Positions 25,573 to 34,914 of a stretch of 64,000 bases of DNA are shown here, piece by piece. The translations under genes and the position numbers were made by a program. The notes under the pieces were generated by a model. The model did no database searches and was not told where the DNA came from. It saw only the letters and a list, made by a program, of their open reading frames with translations. Source of the DNA: Palsa-1392 sp036490335 (lineage in GTDB: Bacteria > Verrucomicrobiota > Verrucomicrobiia > Chthoniobacterales > UBA10450); the NCBI GenBank assembly GCA_036490335.1, contig DASXEB010000019.1:1-64000 (forward strand). Reading direction: 5' to 3'. Numbering within the stretch: position 1 is the stretch's first letter; each line of letters starts with the position of its first letter.

Positions 25573-27293
25573 TAGTGGTCCTCCGCGGTGACGCGCCAGA
25601 CTTCCTCCAGCGTGGTGATGCCTTCGAGCGCCTTGTCGATTCCGACCATGCGCAATGTTTTCATGCCTTCGGTGATGGCCTGGTTTTTGATCACGGCGGC
25701 GGAGGCGCGCTTGATGATCAACCGGCGAATCGCTTCGCTCACGGGCAGCGCTTCGATCACCGCGGCGCGGCCGGAGTAGCCGCGGCCCTTGCAGCGATCG
25801 CAGCCGGCGCCCTGATAGAAAACCGCGCCTTCCGTCGGCTCCATGCTGAGGCGCGCGAACATTTCCGGCTCGGGCACAAATTCCTCGCGGCAATTGAGGC
25901 AGACGCGCCTAACGAGTCGTTGCGCGCAGGCCATGATGACGCTGCTCGAAATCAGGAACGGCTCGATCCCCATGTCGTCGAGTCGTGCGATCGCGCCGGC
26001 GGCGTCGTTCGTGTGCAAAGTCGAGAGCACCTGGTGGCCGGTGAGCGCGGCCTTGACCGCGATGTCGGCCGTCTCGTTGTCGCGAATTTCGCCCACCATC
26101 ACGATGTCCGGGTCCTGGCGCAGAATCGAGCGGAGCGCGGTCGCAAAATCGAGCCCGATGTCGGGACGGACTGCGACCTGGTTCACGCCCATGAGCTCGT
26201 ACTCGATCGGATCTTCGACCGTCACGATGTTGTAATTCGGGCTGTTCAGCTCCTGCAAAACGGAATAGAGCGTGGTCGTTTTGCCGCTGCCGGTCGGGCC
26301 GGTCACGAGGATCATCCCGTGGGGCGCGTCGATCGCCTTGCGGAAACGCGCGACCGTTTCGTCATCCATCCCCATCGTCTCCACGCTGCCGGCGAGCGCC
26401 GATTTATCGAGGATACGAATGACCACTTTCTCGCCGTGCTGCGTGGGCAAAATCGAGATACGCAGATCGACGTCCTTGCCCATGACCTTGATCCGGAAAC
26501 GTCCGTCCTGCGGAATGCGGCGCTCGGCGATGTTGAGGCCGGCGAGAATTTTGATGCGCGAAGTAATCGCGAGCTGCAGCGCTTTTGGAGGCGACTCGGC
26601 CGCGATCAATTCGCCATCGATGCGGTAGCGCAATTTCAGCGTGCGCTGGAACGGCTCGATGTGAATGTCGGACGCCTTTTCCTTGATCGCCTGCGCCAGA
26701 ATCAGGTTGACGATCTTGATGACGGGCGCGTCTTCCGTGTCGCTCGCGAGGCGGTCGAGATCGATCTCCTCGCGTTTGTGCTGCTGCACTTCGACGTCGT
26801 TTGCGACCTCTTCCGAGACCTGCTTCAGCACCTCGCTCATGTTCGCGCCCGCGTTGTGCACGCCGCTGAGCGATTCGCTGACCGCGCGTTCGGTCGCGAT
26901 CATGGGCACGATCTCGAGCTCGACCCGGCGTTTCAGATCGTCGACCGCGAGCACGTTCGTCGGGTCGGCCATGGCGACGAAAAGCTTGTCCTCGAGCCGC
27001 GCGATCGGGACGAGCTTGTGCGCCTTCGCCATCTCGCGCGGGACGAGATTCATGATCTCTTCCGGCACCCGCACGCGCGACAAATTGATCGGCGGCGTGT
27101 TCAGGCAACGGCCCATCGAGAAGGCCATGTCCTGGTCGCTGACGAATTGCTTGTCCGTTAAAATTTTGAGGAGCCGTCCGCCTTTGCTCTTCTGAATCTC
27201 GATCGCCTCGTCGAGCTGGCTCGGCAAAAGCAGGCCATCCTCGATCAGGACATCGGCGATCCGTTCGCCGAACGATTTGCTGCGCACGCTCAT
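25572..27293 (-). CDS. pilB: Type IV pilus assembly ATPase PilB (GspE family)
   Basis: Hexameric ATPase powering pilus or pseudopilus extension. The N-terminal GspE-N domain (about 10-150) is followed by the ATPase domain with Walker A TGPTGSGKTTTLYSVL, Asp box VEDPIEYEL, Walker B RQDPDIVMVGEIRD and the zinc tetracysteine CLNC...CDRC. The ATG at 27293 follows the upstream stop by 7 bases and is preferred over a GTG five codons earlier. Nearly no uptake-like 9-mers occur in it (one near its 3' end), in contrast to its neighbours. Confidence 0.95.
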   Translation of the reverse strand: MSVRSKSFGERIADVLIEDGLLLPSQLDEAIEIQKSKGGRLLKILTDKQFVSDQDMAFSMGRCLNTPPINLSRVRVPEEIMNLVPREMAKAHKLVPIARLEDKLFVAMADPTNVLAVDDLKRRVELEIVPMIATERAVSESLSGVHNAGANMSEVLKQVSEEVANDVEVQQHKREEIDLDRLASDTEDAPVIKIVNLILAQAIKEKASDIHIEPFQRTLKLRYRIDGELIAAESPPKALQLAITSRIKILAGLNIAERRIPQDGRFRIKVMGKDVDLRISILPTQHGEKVVIRILDKSALAGSVETMGMDDETVARFRKAIDAPHGMILVTGPTGSGKTTTLYSVLQELNSPNYNIVTVEDPIEYELMGVNQVAVRPDIGLDFATALRSILRQDPDIVMVGEIRDNETADIAVKAALTGHQVLSTLHTNDAAGAIARLDDMGIEPFLISSSVIMACAQRLVRRVCLNCREEFVPEPEMFARLSMEPTEGAVFYQGAGCDRCKGRGYSGRAAVIEALPVSEAIRRLIIKRASAAVIKNQAITEGMKTLRMVGIDKALEGITTLEEVWRVTAEDH

Positions 27294-27300
27294 CGTCGGG

Positions 27301-28233
27301 CTACCCACGTGGCTCCAATCGGTAAACTTCCTGCAGCGTCTTCATGATCGCGCTCGGCTTCGCCAGGTACCACGTGACCGTGTAATCGAGCGACTGCTGG
27401 ACCGCTTCGCGCGCCGCGGCATCGAACGGATTGCAGACCGCGATCATGATCGTGCGGCTGATGAGATCGAACGGAACAAAAAGCCGGCTGATCGCGAGAT
27501 CGTCCGGCAACATCCGCACCACCTGACGATCGATGTCGTAATATTCCAGCGGGACGTAGGCGAACTTCGTCCGGTCGATCAAGGCCGAGAGAATGCGATC
27601 GCTTTTTTTCTCGTCGCCGTCGCACAACTCGGAAAGAAGCGAGCGAGCGATCAAATGCGCCGGCATGTCCTTGTTCGCCGCCTTCACCGCCGCGAGCGCG
27701 GCGTTCACCTGCTCCTCCGGAAACATTTGTTGCACGATCAAAAATTTTGCGAGCTGCTCGTTCCCGACCTCGGCGTCCGCGGCCGAAATGCGCTTGCGCA
27801 ACTGGCCGGTATTGCGGCCGCCGATCTCGGCCAGGCTCCCCGGATCGGTCGCGCCGTTGATCGCGCTTGAAGTGTCGGGCGTGAGCACGAGCGAATTCTC
27901 CGCCCGCGCCTCATCCATCGTCCGGCCCGCCTGCTGCATGCGGCTCTCGATCTCACCCATGAGCGCGAGAATCTCGGGCGCGTTCGGATCCTCGCGCAGG
28001 ACCGCTTCGCCTTCCTGAATCGCGAGCGCATAGGCCCCGACGTTGAAATAAGCTTCGGCCAGACGGCGCGAGATGCGGAGCGTGTCCTCCGCCTGATTCA
28101 GCTTCTGATACGCCTCCTTCAGGATGCGCAACGACTGATAATCATCGGGCTGTGTTTGAGTGATGGCCTCAAACATCTCGATCGTCTGACCGATTTGATT
28201 ACGCTCTTCCTCTGACAGTGTGTGTTCCAGCAC
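27301..28233 (-). CDS. TPR protein with C-terminal GspE-N (MshEN-like) domain
   Basis: First gene of the pilus-type run. Residues about 5-125 form TPR-like helices (AYQKLNQAEDTLRISRRLAEAYFNVGAYALAIQEGEAVL). The C-terminal 180 residues look like the GspE-N domain of PilB (AKFLIVQQMFPEEQV, then FVPFDLISRTIMIAVCNPFD), but there is no ATPase domain. It may be a motor regulator, possibly nucleotide or c-di-GMP binding as MshEN domains can be; that is inference. The start is uncertain: GTG at 28233 (used) or GTG at 28308. Confidence 0.75.
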   Translation of the reverse strand: MLEHTLSEEERNQIGQTIEMFEAITQTQPDDYQSLRILKEAYQKLNQAEDTLRISRRLAEAYFNVGAYALAIQEGEAVLREDPNAPEILALMGEIESRMQQAGRTMDEARAENSLVLTPDTSSAINGATDPGSLAEIGGRNTGQLRKRISAADAEVGNEQLAKFLIVQQMFPEEQVNAALAAVKAANKDMPAHLIARSLLSELCDGDEKKSDRILSALIDRTKFAYVPLEYYDIDRQVVRMLPDDLAISRLFVPFDLISRTIMIAVCNPFDAAAREAVQQSLDYTVTWYLAKPSAIMKTLQEVYRLEPRG

Positions 28234-28379
28234 GCCAGAGGTAAAAGCTAGAAGCGTGCCTCTACCGCCAGCGATCTTGGAAAAAAGATCAGCCCGCGCA
28301 GTCGGCACGGCGTGCCGCGAAGAATGTCACAAAAATTTCTCTCATAAAAATTTTCGCGACCCGCTACACTACGCGCCGC

Positions 28380-29207
28380 ATGATCCCGCGTTTGCCTAAC
28401 GACGAGCACAGCACGGCATTTACCCTTGTCGAGCTTCTCGTCGTCATCGGGATCATTGCCGCGCTAATGCTTCTGCTCGCTCCCGCATTCACGACTATTA
28501 GTCAGGCGGGAAATCTCACCAGCGCTGCGGCGACAATAAAGGGCGTGATCGAACAAGCGCGTAGCACCGCGATGGCGAGTAACACCTATACGTGGGTTGG
28601 ATTTTACGAAGAGGATGAGTCGAAAGCATCCACGACTCCTCCCACGCCGGGCAATGGGCGGTTGGTTCTATCGGTCGTAGCGTCGAATGACGGCACGAAC
28701 GTTTACGGATCGGCCAGCAGCGGCTCGATAGATCCCACGAAACTCCGCCAAGTCGGAAAGCTGACCAAGATTGAAAGTGTTCACCTACCTCTTTTCGCGG
28801 TAGGCGATGGAACTGACGACACATTCGGCACCCGTCCTACGCTTGAAGATGACGGTGCCCCCGCCGGCTATAACTATGGCCGATTTGGGGAGCTGAACGG
28901 CACGAGTCCAAATACCGCCCCCTATACAACTCCATTTAACTTTCAGTATCCCGTCGGTAACCCGGCGCCAGCCGTTCAGTATACCTTCAATAAGCTGCTT
29001 CAATTCAGCCCGGTCGGGGAAGCGCGCGTTAACGGCAATACCTATAATATTCGCCACGTCGTTGAAATAGGATTGATCCAAACGCACGGGAATGTGGTGC
29101 CCACTCCGACAGGCGGTGTCGGCACCTCCGCGGCGACGTATGCGGGGAACGTAGTTGCGCTACAGATCACGGGTTTCGGCGGAAACGTCAAAATCTACAC
29201 ACGATGA
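28380..29207 (+). CDS. Verru_Chthon cassette protein D (prepilin-like)
   Basis: Type IV prepilin signal: short leader, then AFTLVELLVVIGIIAALMLLLAPAF with Glu at the fifth position after the cleavage site. The remainder is a pseudopilin-like globular domain. The first of four consecutive overlapping genes whose order and sizes match the D-B-C-A 'Verru_Chthon cassette'. Prepilin peptidase (not in this window) should process it. An uptake-like 9-mer encodes LPNDE just before the signal helix; the rest of the gene lacks it. Divergent from the pilB operon. Confidence 0.82.
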   Translation: MIPRLPNDEHSTAFTLVELLVVIGIIAALMLLLAPAFTTISQAGNLTSAAATIKGVIEQARSTAMASNTYTWVGFYEEDESKASTTPPTPGNGRLVLSVVASNDGTNVYGSASSGSIDPTKLRQVGKLTKIESVHLPLFAVGDGTDDTFGTRPTLEDDGAPAGYNYGRFGELNGTSPNTAPYTTPFNFQYPVGNPAPAVQYTFNKLLQFSPVGEARVNGNTYNIRHVVEIGLIQTHGNVVPTPTGGVGTSAATYAGNVVALQITGFGGNVKIYTR

Positions 29208-29674
29208 TGACTCGACGCTCTCGGCTTTTAGCCTTCTCGCTTGTTGAAGTCACGCTTGCATTGGGAGTCTCAGCCATTTCACTGATGGCCATTTTCGGAC
29301 TGCTCGCGACCGGCACGCAGGTGAATCACACGGCCTTCGAACAGACGGCTTCTACTGATCTGTTGACTGCAGTTATTGATGACCTACGAGCTGCTCCATC
29401 TACAGCCGGAACTTCCGTGCAGTTTGGCATTGTTATTCCGCCCAACCCTGTTTCGGCGGCGACTAGTTCGACATTATACTTTGATGCCGACGATCAATCC
29501 TCTACGTCGCTCGCCTCCGATTCACGGTATCGGGTTGTCATAACCTTTCTGCCCAACAGTGGAAAGCGTAGCGCCACCCTCGTCAACTTACGGGTAAGTT
29601 GGCCCGCTGCTGCGGACCCGACCAATGTAAATACGGGCGCAGCGCAGATGTTTGTGGCTCTTGACCGCAACTAG
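29204..29674 (+). CDS. Verru_Chthon cassette protein B (prepilin-like)
   Basis: 156 residues. The leader ends before FSLVEVTLALGVSAISLMAIFGLLATG, a classic prepilin cleavage/membrane segment with the Glu at +5. It resembles PilV/GspI-type minor pseudopilins. It overlaps the preceding gene by 4 bases. Likely one of the minor subunits of a pseudopilus complex built with the large protein A. Base composition is visibly lower in GC than in the flanking operons. Confidence 0.8.
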   Translation: MMTRRSRLLAFSLVEVTLALGVSAISLMAIFGLLATGTQVNHTAFEQTASTDLLTAVIDDLRAAPSTAGTSVQFGIVIPPNPVSAATSSTLYFDADDQSSTSLASDSRYRVVITFLPNSGKRSATLVNLRVSWPAAADPTNVNTGAAQMFVALDRN

Positions 29675-29677
29675 CTT

Positions 29678-30514
29678 ATGCGACGCCGTCGTGACGCTTT
29701 TACGCTGGCCGAATTGTTGGTTTCAATAGTTGTCCTCTTACTCATCGTAGTGATCGTCAGCCGAATGATCAACAGTGCTGCCAGCGTCGTTACGATGGGA
29801 AGCAAGAGAATGGATTCCGCTAGCCAGGTTAGACCTGTCTTTGAGCGCATGGCGATCGACTTTGCTCAAATGGTGAAGCGACCCGATGTCGATTACTATG
29901 TGAAGTCTAACTTGGATCCCGAGACAGGTAATGACAGAATAGCCTTCTTTTGCAGCGCTGATGGATATTCGACGGTGGCCTCGCAGAGCTCACTCTCGCT
30001 GGTAGCATATCGAATTAATTCTGACCCTAGTTCTTCGTCCCTCAATAGGATGCAACGAATGGGGAAGGGGCTTGTCTGGAACGGTGCTTCAACTAGTGAA
30101 AAGCCCATACTCTTCGGCTTGCAGGCAATCTACAATAACTGGCCGTCGGCAACTGATAATACGACGTTCGATGCAGATTATGAGCTGTTCGGACCCCAGA
30201 TTTTTAGGTTTGAGTATTTCTACCTTTTAAAGACAGGCCTCATCTCTGACCAGCCCGGGGCCAACGGAATGCAGGACGTGTCCGCCATCGCGGTAACTGT
30301 CGCGACCGTTGATCGAAAAAGTAGCGGTCTCCTTTCGAGCTCCCAACTCACCACGTTAAGTGGGAGACTTAAAGACTTTGATGCCTCCGAAAAAAATTAC
30401 GACCTCACTGTGAGCTGGCAAAACACGCTCAACGGCCTAACCGATATGCCGCGAACCGCAATAAACGGCGTTCGAATCTACCAACGATACTTTTATTTGG
30501 CGCCCACAAAATGA
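29678..30514 (+). CDS. Verru_Chthon cassette protein C (prepilin-like)
   Basis: 278 residues with the prepilin signal AFTLAELLVSIVVLLLIVVIVSRM, then a domain with a repeated Ser/Asp-rich surface, as in PilW/GspJ-type minor pseudopilins. It begins 3 bp after protein B and overlaps protein A by 4 bases. Third member of the cassette. No uptake-like 9-mer is present. Confidence 0.8.
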   Translation: MRRRRDAFTLAELLVSIVVLLLIVVIVSRMINSAASVVTMGSKRMDSASQVRPVFERMAIDFAQMVKRPDVDYYVKSNLDPETGNDRIAFFCSADGYSTVASQSSLSLVAYRINSDPSSSSLNRMQRMGKGLVWNGASTSEKPILFGLQAIYNNWPSATDNTTFDADYELFGPQIFRFEYFYLLKTGLISDQPGANGMQDVSAIAVTVATVDRKSSGLLSSSQLTTLSGRLKDFDASEKNYDLTVSWQNTLNGLTDMPRTAINGVRIYQRYFYLAPTK

Positions 30515-33500
30515 GATTGTCGAATTTCGCCAAAGAGCGTGCCGCCGCTTTGATCATAGTGCTGGCATTTCTCGCCATACTCAGCGTGATCGTCGTCGCA
30601 TATCTCTCTCGGACGGCCACCGATCGACAGCTAGCCCACTCAGCATATAACGATGCGCGCGCCGATACGCTCGCGCGGGGCGGACTAGACGTTGTGGTAG
30701 GCGACTTGAAGCAAGAAATTCTAGACGGCTCTAATCCTATCACGCCGTCGCCGACTCCTTCCCCCTCCGGCAAAACCCTCTATGTTCCGCTTACTCCCGC
30801 GAATATGGTGCCGGTTCGCAGCGGAACACCCAGCTCGGGCGCCACCCCGATTCCTAACCTAATAAGGATAAGTATTCGCGACAACTCCGCTAGCGGAACG
30901 AATCCGATGCCCTCTCCCGGAGTTCCGTCGCGGGCGTCAGCATTAAGCTCGGCTCCGTCGCCTTCTCCGTCTCCTATTGTCGCTAAGCTGGGGGAGATAA
31001 CTCTCGCGCGATGGAACAAACATTATCTCGTACCAAAGCTTAATACTGGGGACGACAAGTCTGATCCAGTGACTTCCTTCCCCGCTCCTGACTGGGTCAT
31101 AGTAACGACGGGCGGACCGAAGGAATTCACGGCATGGTCGAATTCCATTAGTGATCCTACAAGTTCGGACTACGCCATTGGTCGATACGCATATGCTGTC
31201 TACGACGAAGGCGGTCTACTTGACGTCAATGCTGCTGGCTATCCGTCGAACATGGATCTAATCCAGTTGGGTCGAAAGGGGTCTCTAGGTTTCGCAGATA
31301 TTACGGCAGTTGGTGTCGCGAACGCGACGAGCGACGATCCTAAGCAGGGAGATCGGATCGCTGGCTGGCGCAGTTACGCATCTGCCCAGCCTACGGTTGA
31401 TGACAGTGGTTCGTTTCCAAACTTCACCTTTACAACCGGGTCGGGCGGAAGCGTCGACAAGTATTTCGATCTCGTCCGGACTGACACCACAGGTTTTATG
31501 ACTACCAGTGGAACCGTTCTGAATGGAGGCTCAGACCAGAAATTTGTTAATCGACAAGAGCTATTGAGCTTTAGAAGTAAGTCGCAGTTCTCCACTAACA
31601 GCCTTCAGTATCTAGGAACGTTTTCGCGCGAGGTAGATGCAAATGTACCCCAGTGGAGCCCATCGACGCCTGACAGTGTCAATCCAAACTTCCAACTCCT
31701 CAAAGTGACAAACAGCTTTCTTAGGAACGACGGGAGCCAAGCCGCTGTCGGTGATCCTTACTTAAACAAGCGATTTCTTTTGGAGCGCCTCAACTGGCTT
31801 AGCTACAAAGGTCCCACTGCTACGAGGACTATACCTACGAGCCAACCTGGATCCTCGACCGACCCTGACTATGACATGTGGCTACTTGTAAGCCGCTTTG
31901 GTTTATCCGCCAGTTTTCTCCAGCAGGGTACGGCTGATAACATACAGAAATACTTCGGGCTTACTTGGGATTCGACGAACGAACGATGGAATTATGTCGC
32001 GCAAAGTGGGACGTTGGTTTCATCGATCGCGCATCTCGAGGACATTCGCGGCACTCGCGACCCCGACTTCTTCGAAATCCTCCAGGCTGGCATTTTGGAT
32101 AACTCTCTGGGGAGCGCTTCGTCGCCGGATGACGCGCTTCCCATTACGCACCAGCAATCCAAGATGCTCCAGATCCTCACTATCACCGCAAATTTGATTA
32201 GTCAGAGCAGAGTCGACTCTTTCCCCGTCCGAATCGCTGGCAGCGTGGGAGGAATTACGATGGAAGCGTCGGGTGCGACACGGCTACCCTATCTCAGCGC
32301 ACTCGCCGCCTGCCCTGTAGCGGGAACGGGACCCACCGGTGGCATGAACTGGTTTCTCATTCCGAACCTTTGGGATCCATTTCGCGATAACTGGGATCTA
32401 ACTGAGACCAATGTCAGTAGCGTATTAACGCCAGCATATCTTCGTCCTCAAGTTCGGATAAGAGTTATCGGCACCGCGAGCTTTGGAAGTATCTCAGGAG
32501 CGGCTGAAAGTGGAAGTGTGAGCGGAGCAACTGCGTTCGGCACGCAAATTTCTGGAATTGATACCAACTTAGTTTTGAAGACAGCCGATGCCACCTTTGG
32601 TCGAGATGGACACCCGCAGGCATCTCAACTCTCCACTTCGGATTGTGTGACTGCTCCGACAACATACACAACGACCACGTCTCCCACCTCCGCGACGGGT
32701 TCATGGAACAGTATATCCCGACCGAAAAGACCCGATGGAAGTGTGCCGGGCACTGCTAACTTCGTCGTATTCCGGTTATCTTGCCCCGGTTCCAGCATCC
32801 CCATAACATCTCTTGGCGCGAATCCCGTTCTTACACTCAATCCTCAGTTCCAAGTGCTGATGGAGTACCAGTCGCCTAACGGCTCTTGGTATCCGTACTC
32901 GTTCCTACAAGGCAACAACGCTACCAGTACTTGGATCAATCCTAGTTTAAGCCTAACGACGGTCTTTAGCACGTATGGTAACAATACCTCGCCGCCGTCT
33001 ACCTTCCCGACGATTCTTAGTTCTAGCGCCGCAACATTGTGGGATATGACAACCCTCTGGCGAGCTCCAATGTTCGCGAAAGCCGACCCAAGGAGCGTGC
33101 GGTACAATAGCCAAATCGGAGTAGTGGCTTTGGCCAGCCCACCAATGAGCCAATTCAACGCGGGTATAATTGGCTCTATCTGGCCAGACACGTATGCAAC
33201 TCCTCCGCCAATGTACACTTCTGCTTTCCCAGGCCCTAGTCCAAGCCCCAACCCTAACCCTGCAACCTATTCCCAATCGACAGGCGACAATGCCCCGGCC
33301 CACTCAAATCCATATAATGAGAATACAACAACAACGGCATCGGTCCGACCTATTATTATGAATAGGCCATTCCGCGATGTTGGCGAAATGAGCTATACAT
33401 TTCGCGATGAGCCGTTCAAGACACTGGATTTTTTCTCTTCGAATAGCCCCGACGCCGGGCTGCTCGATCTTTTCTCCGTAAACGAATACGATGACGCGTC

Positions 33501-33999
33501 GGGGATGAGGGCGGGCGTAGTAAATCTAAATAGCCGGCAATCTGGAGCACTGACTGCCGTTCTCTGCAACACGATCAGGCGCGAAGACACTGCGCGAACG
33601 ATGAGTACGACGACAACTCCAACGCCTTCACCTCAGCCTTCGCCATTAACAATTTCTCCTTCCACTGCGGTCGCCACCAGTATAGTTGCGCAAACTTTAG
33701 AGACTCCTGCAACAAATAGAGGCGATTTAGCCCGTCTCGAAGCAAACGAGACAGGGTTAGGGCCATCAGTACAGAAGACCCAACGGGACTCGGTTTCACG
33801 AGCATTAGGGGAGGTTGAGCAATCCCGGACTTGGAATCTGTTGATCGATCTAATCGCTCAGCCTGGAAAGTATCCGCCTGGGTCTGCTGACTTGACTCAA
33901 TTTATTGTCGAAGGGGAGAAGCGCTACTGGCTCCATATCGCGATCGATCGTTTTACCGGGCAGGTCGTCGATCAGCAGCTCGAAGCCGTTGAGGAGTAA
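30511..33999 (+). CDS. Verru_Chthon cassette protein A (very large PilX/GspK-like protein)
   Basis: 1162 residues starting with a PilX/GspK-like segment (RAAALIIVLAFLAILSVIVVAYLSRTATDRQ). Ser/Thr/Pro-rich linkers (PSPTPSPSGK, PSPSPNPNPAT) separate several extracellular modules, and the C-terminus contains YWLHIAIDRFTGQVVDQQLEAVEE. Length, N-terminus and position match the large A protein of the four-gene cassette, whose function is unknown; genomes of this group often carry many copies. A tip or adhesive subunit of a pseudopilus is a reasonable guess. Two uptake-like motifs occur late in the gene, one exact. Confidence 0.82.
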   Translation: MRLSNFAKERAAALIIVLAFLAILSVIVVAYLSRTATDRQLAHSAYNDARADTLARGGLDVVVGDLKQEILDGSNPITPSPTPSPSGKTLYVPLTPANMVPVRSGTPSSGATPIPNLIRISIRDNSASGTNPMPSPGVPSRASALSSAPSPSPSPIVAKLGEITLARWNKHYLVPKLNTGDDKSDPVTSFPAPDWVIVTTGGPKEFTAWSNSISDPTSSDYAIGRYAYAVYDEGGLLDVNAAGYPSNMDLIQLGRKGSLGFADITAVGVANATSDDPKQGDRIAGWRSYASAQPTVDDSGSFPNFTFTTGSGGSVDKYFDLVRTDTTGFMTTSGTVLNGGSDQKFVNRQELLSFRSKSQFSTNSLQYLGTFSREVDANVPQWSPSTPDSVNPNFQLLKVTNSFLRNDGSQAAVGDPYLNKRFLLERLNWLSYKGPTATRTIPTSQPGSSTDPDYDMWLLVSRFGLSASFLQQGTADNIQKYFGLTWDSTNERWNYVAQSGTLVSSIAHLEDIRGTRDPDFFEILQAGILDNSLGSASSPDDALPITHQQSKMLQILTITANLISQSRVDSFPVRIAGSVGGITMEASGATRLPYLSALAACPVAGTGPTGGMNWFLIPNLWDPFRDNWDLTETNVSSVLTPAYLRPQVRIRVIGTASFGSISGAAESGSVSGATAFGTQISGIDTNLVLKTADATFGRDGHPQASQLSTSDCVTAPTTYTTTTSPTSATGSWNSISRPKRPDGSVPGTANFVVFRLSCPGSSIPITSLGANPVLTLNPQFQVLMEYQSPNGSWYPYSFLQGNNATSTWINPSLSLTTVFSTYGNNTSPPSTFPTILSSSAATLWDMTTLWRAPMFAKADPRSVRYNSQIGVVALASPPMSQFNAGIIGSIWPDTYATPPPMYTSAFPGPSPSPNPNPATYSQSTGDNAPAHSNPYNENTTTTASVRPIIMNRPFRDVGEMSYTFRDEPFKTLDFFSSNSPDAGLLDLFSVNEYDDASGMRAGVVNLNSRQSGALTAVLCNTIRREDTARTMSTTTTPTPSPQPSPLTISPSTAVATSIVAQTLETPATNRGDLARLEANETGLGPSVQKTQRDSVSRALGEVEQSRTWNLLIDLIAQPGKYPPGSADLTQFIVEGEKRYWLHIAIDRFTGQVVDQQLEAVEE

Positions 34000-34007
34000 T
34001 CGCGCTG

Positions 34008-34045
34008 GCCTAACGAGGCTGCCTAACGAGTAACGGCAGCTCGTT
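34008..34045. terminator. Convergent-end hairpin built from two uptake-like 9-mers
   Basis: Two direct GCCTAACGA copies lie between convergent genes. The stretch AACGAG(G)CTGCC pairs with GGCAGCTCGTT to give an 11-bp stem with one bulge. No clear T-tract follows, so termination activity is uncertain. Confidence 0.45.
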
Positions 34046-34069
34046 CCCGCAGGTTGCGATTTGCCGGAG

Positions 34070-34806
34070 CTAACTTGTCGGCGCGGTCGGTGTGCCGCCG
34101 GTGGTGCCGCCGCTCGGAGGGGTGATGTCGCCGCCGCCGCCGCTGGGTTTCTTTTTGCGGTGGCCGGTGTCGATGGTTTTGCGCAGGCCGTGGTATTGGC
34201 TGTAGAGGGTGGGCTGGGTTTCTTTGAAGCTTTCCATCAGGCCGTCGAGGCGCTCGTCGCAGATCATGCCGGCGCGGTCGAGCTCCTGGCCGATGAGTTC
34301 GCCGTTGGTCTTGCGCCCCTTGATCGCGTTGCGCGGGGTGGGAATGGAGAGGCGGTAGGCGTCGATCCGGTCTGGAACGCGCTCAGGGTGGCGGCGGTGA
34401 CGGGGTAATCGGTCAGGTTGGCGAGGGTGTCGTTGCCCGCGTCGTGGATGACTTGGGCGACGTCGTCTTTTTGGTCGTCGCGCGCGTCGTGAAACTTGGT
34501 CGGGTTGACTTTGACCCTGGCTTTGAGGGCGAGGTCGCCGGCCTCGCTGGCGTAGGCGCCGATCGCGCCGGCGACGACGTAGGTGGTGGCGATCATTTGC
34601 CGGAGCAGCTCGGCCTTGGCCTGGGTGATGCCGGTGTTGTTGGTGCCTTGCAAGGCGGCGAGCGCATCGATGAGGGCGACGCTGTCGGTCAGTTTGCCGG
34701 CTTGCACGCCGAGGACGGGCACGCTGGTAAAGGCGCTGGCGTTGTCGCCAAAAAATACGCTGATGGAGCGGTAGCCGCTGAGGCGGTTTTCTTCACGGTC
34801 GTTCAT
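34070..34806 (-). pseudogene. Hypothetical helical protein, split by a single-base frameshift
   Basis: The first part (residues 1-143 of the frame from 34806) is helical (LTDSVALIDALAALQGTNNTG, IATTYVVAGAIGAYASEAG) up to LSAFQT. From there the frame becomes unrelated, while another frame continues as IDAYRLSIPTPRNAIKGRKT and LMESFKETQPTLYSQYHGLR to a Gly/Pro/Thr-rich tail. One missing or extra base near 34366-34373 restores a protein of about 244 residues. Family unrecognised. It could be a real mutation or a base-calling error. Its 5' side faces a 21-bp repeat array, like the hypothetical gene at 59.7 kb. Confidence 0.7.
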
Positions 34807-34914
34807 AATTTTTTGATTCTCTGGCCCTTTTAAAAGCAGCTTCCGTGCGAGGCGGTGAAGAGATTTTCGGTCTGGATGGGGAAAGCGTGCGACGGCGAGG
34901 CGCCGTCACCTACG

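Noticed and set aside
28321..28379. A sigma70 promoter between the divergent pilus operon and the pilin cassette
   Set aside because: TACACT could be a -10 element but no matching -35 lies at a normal distance, so it was not called.
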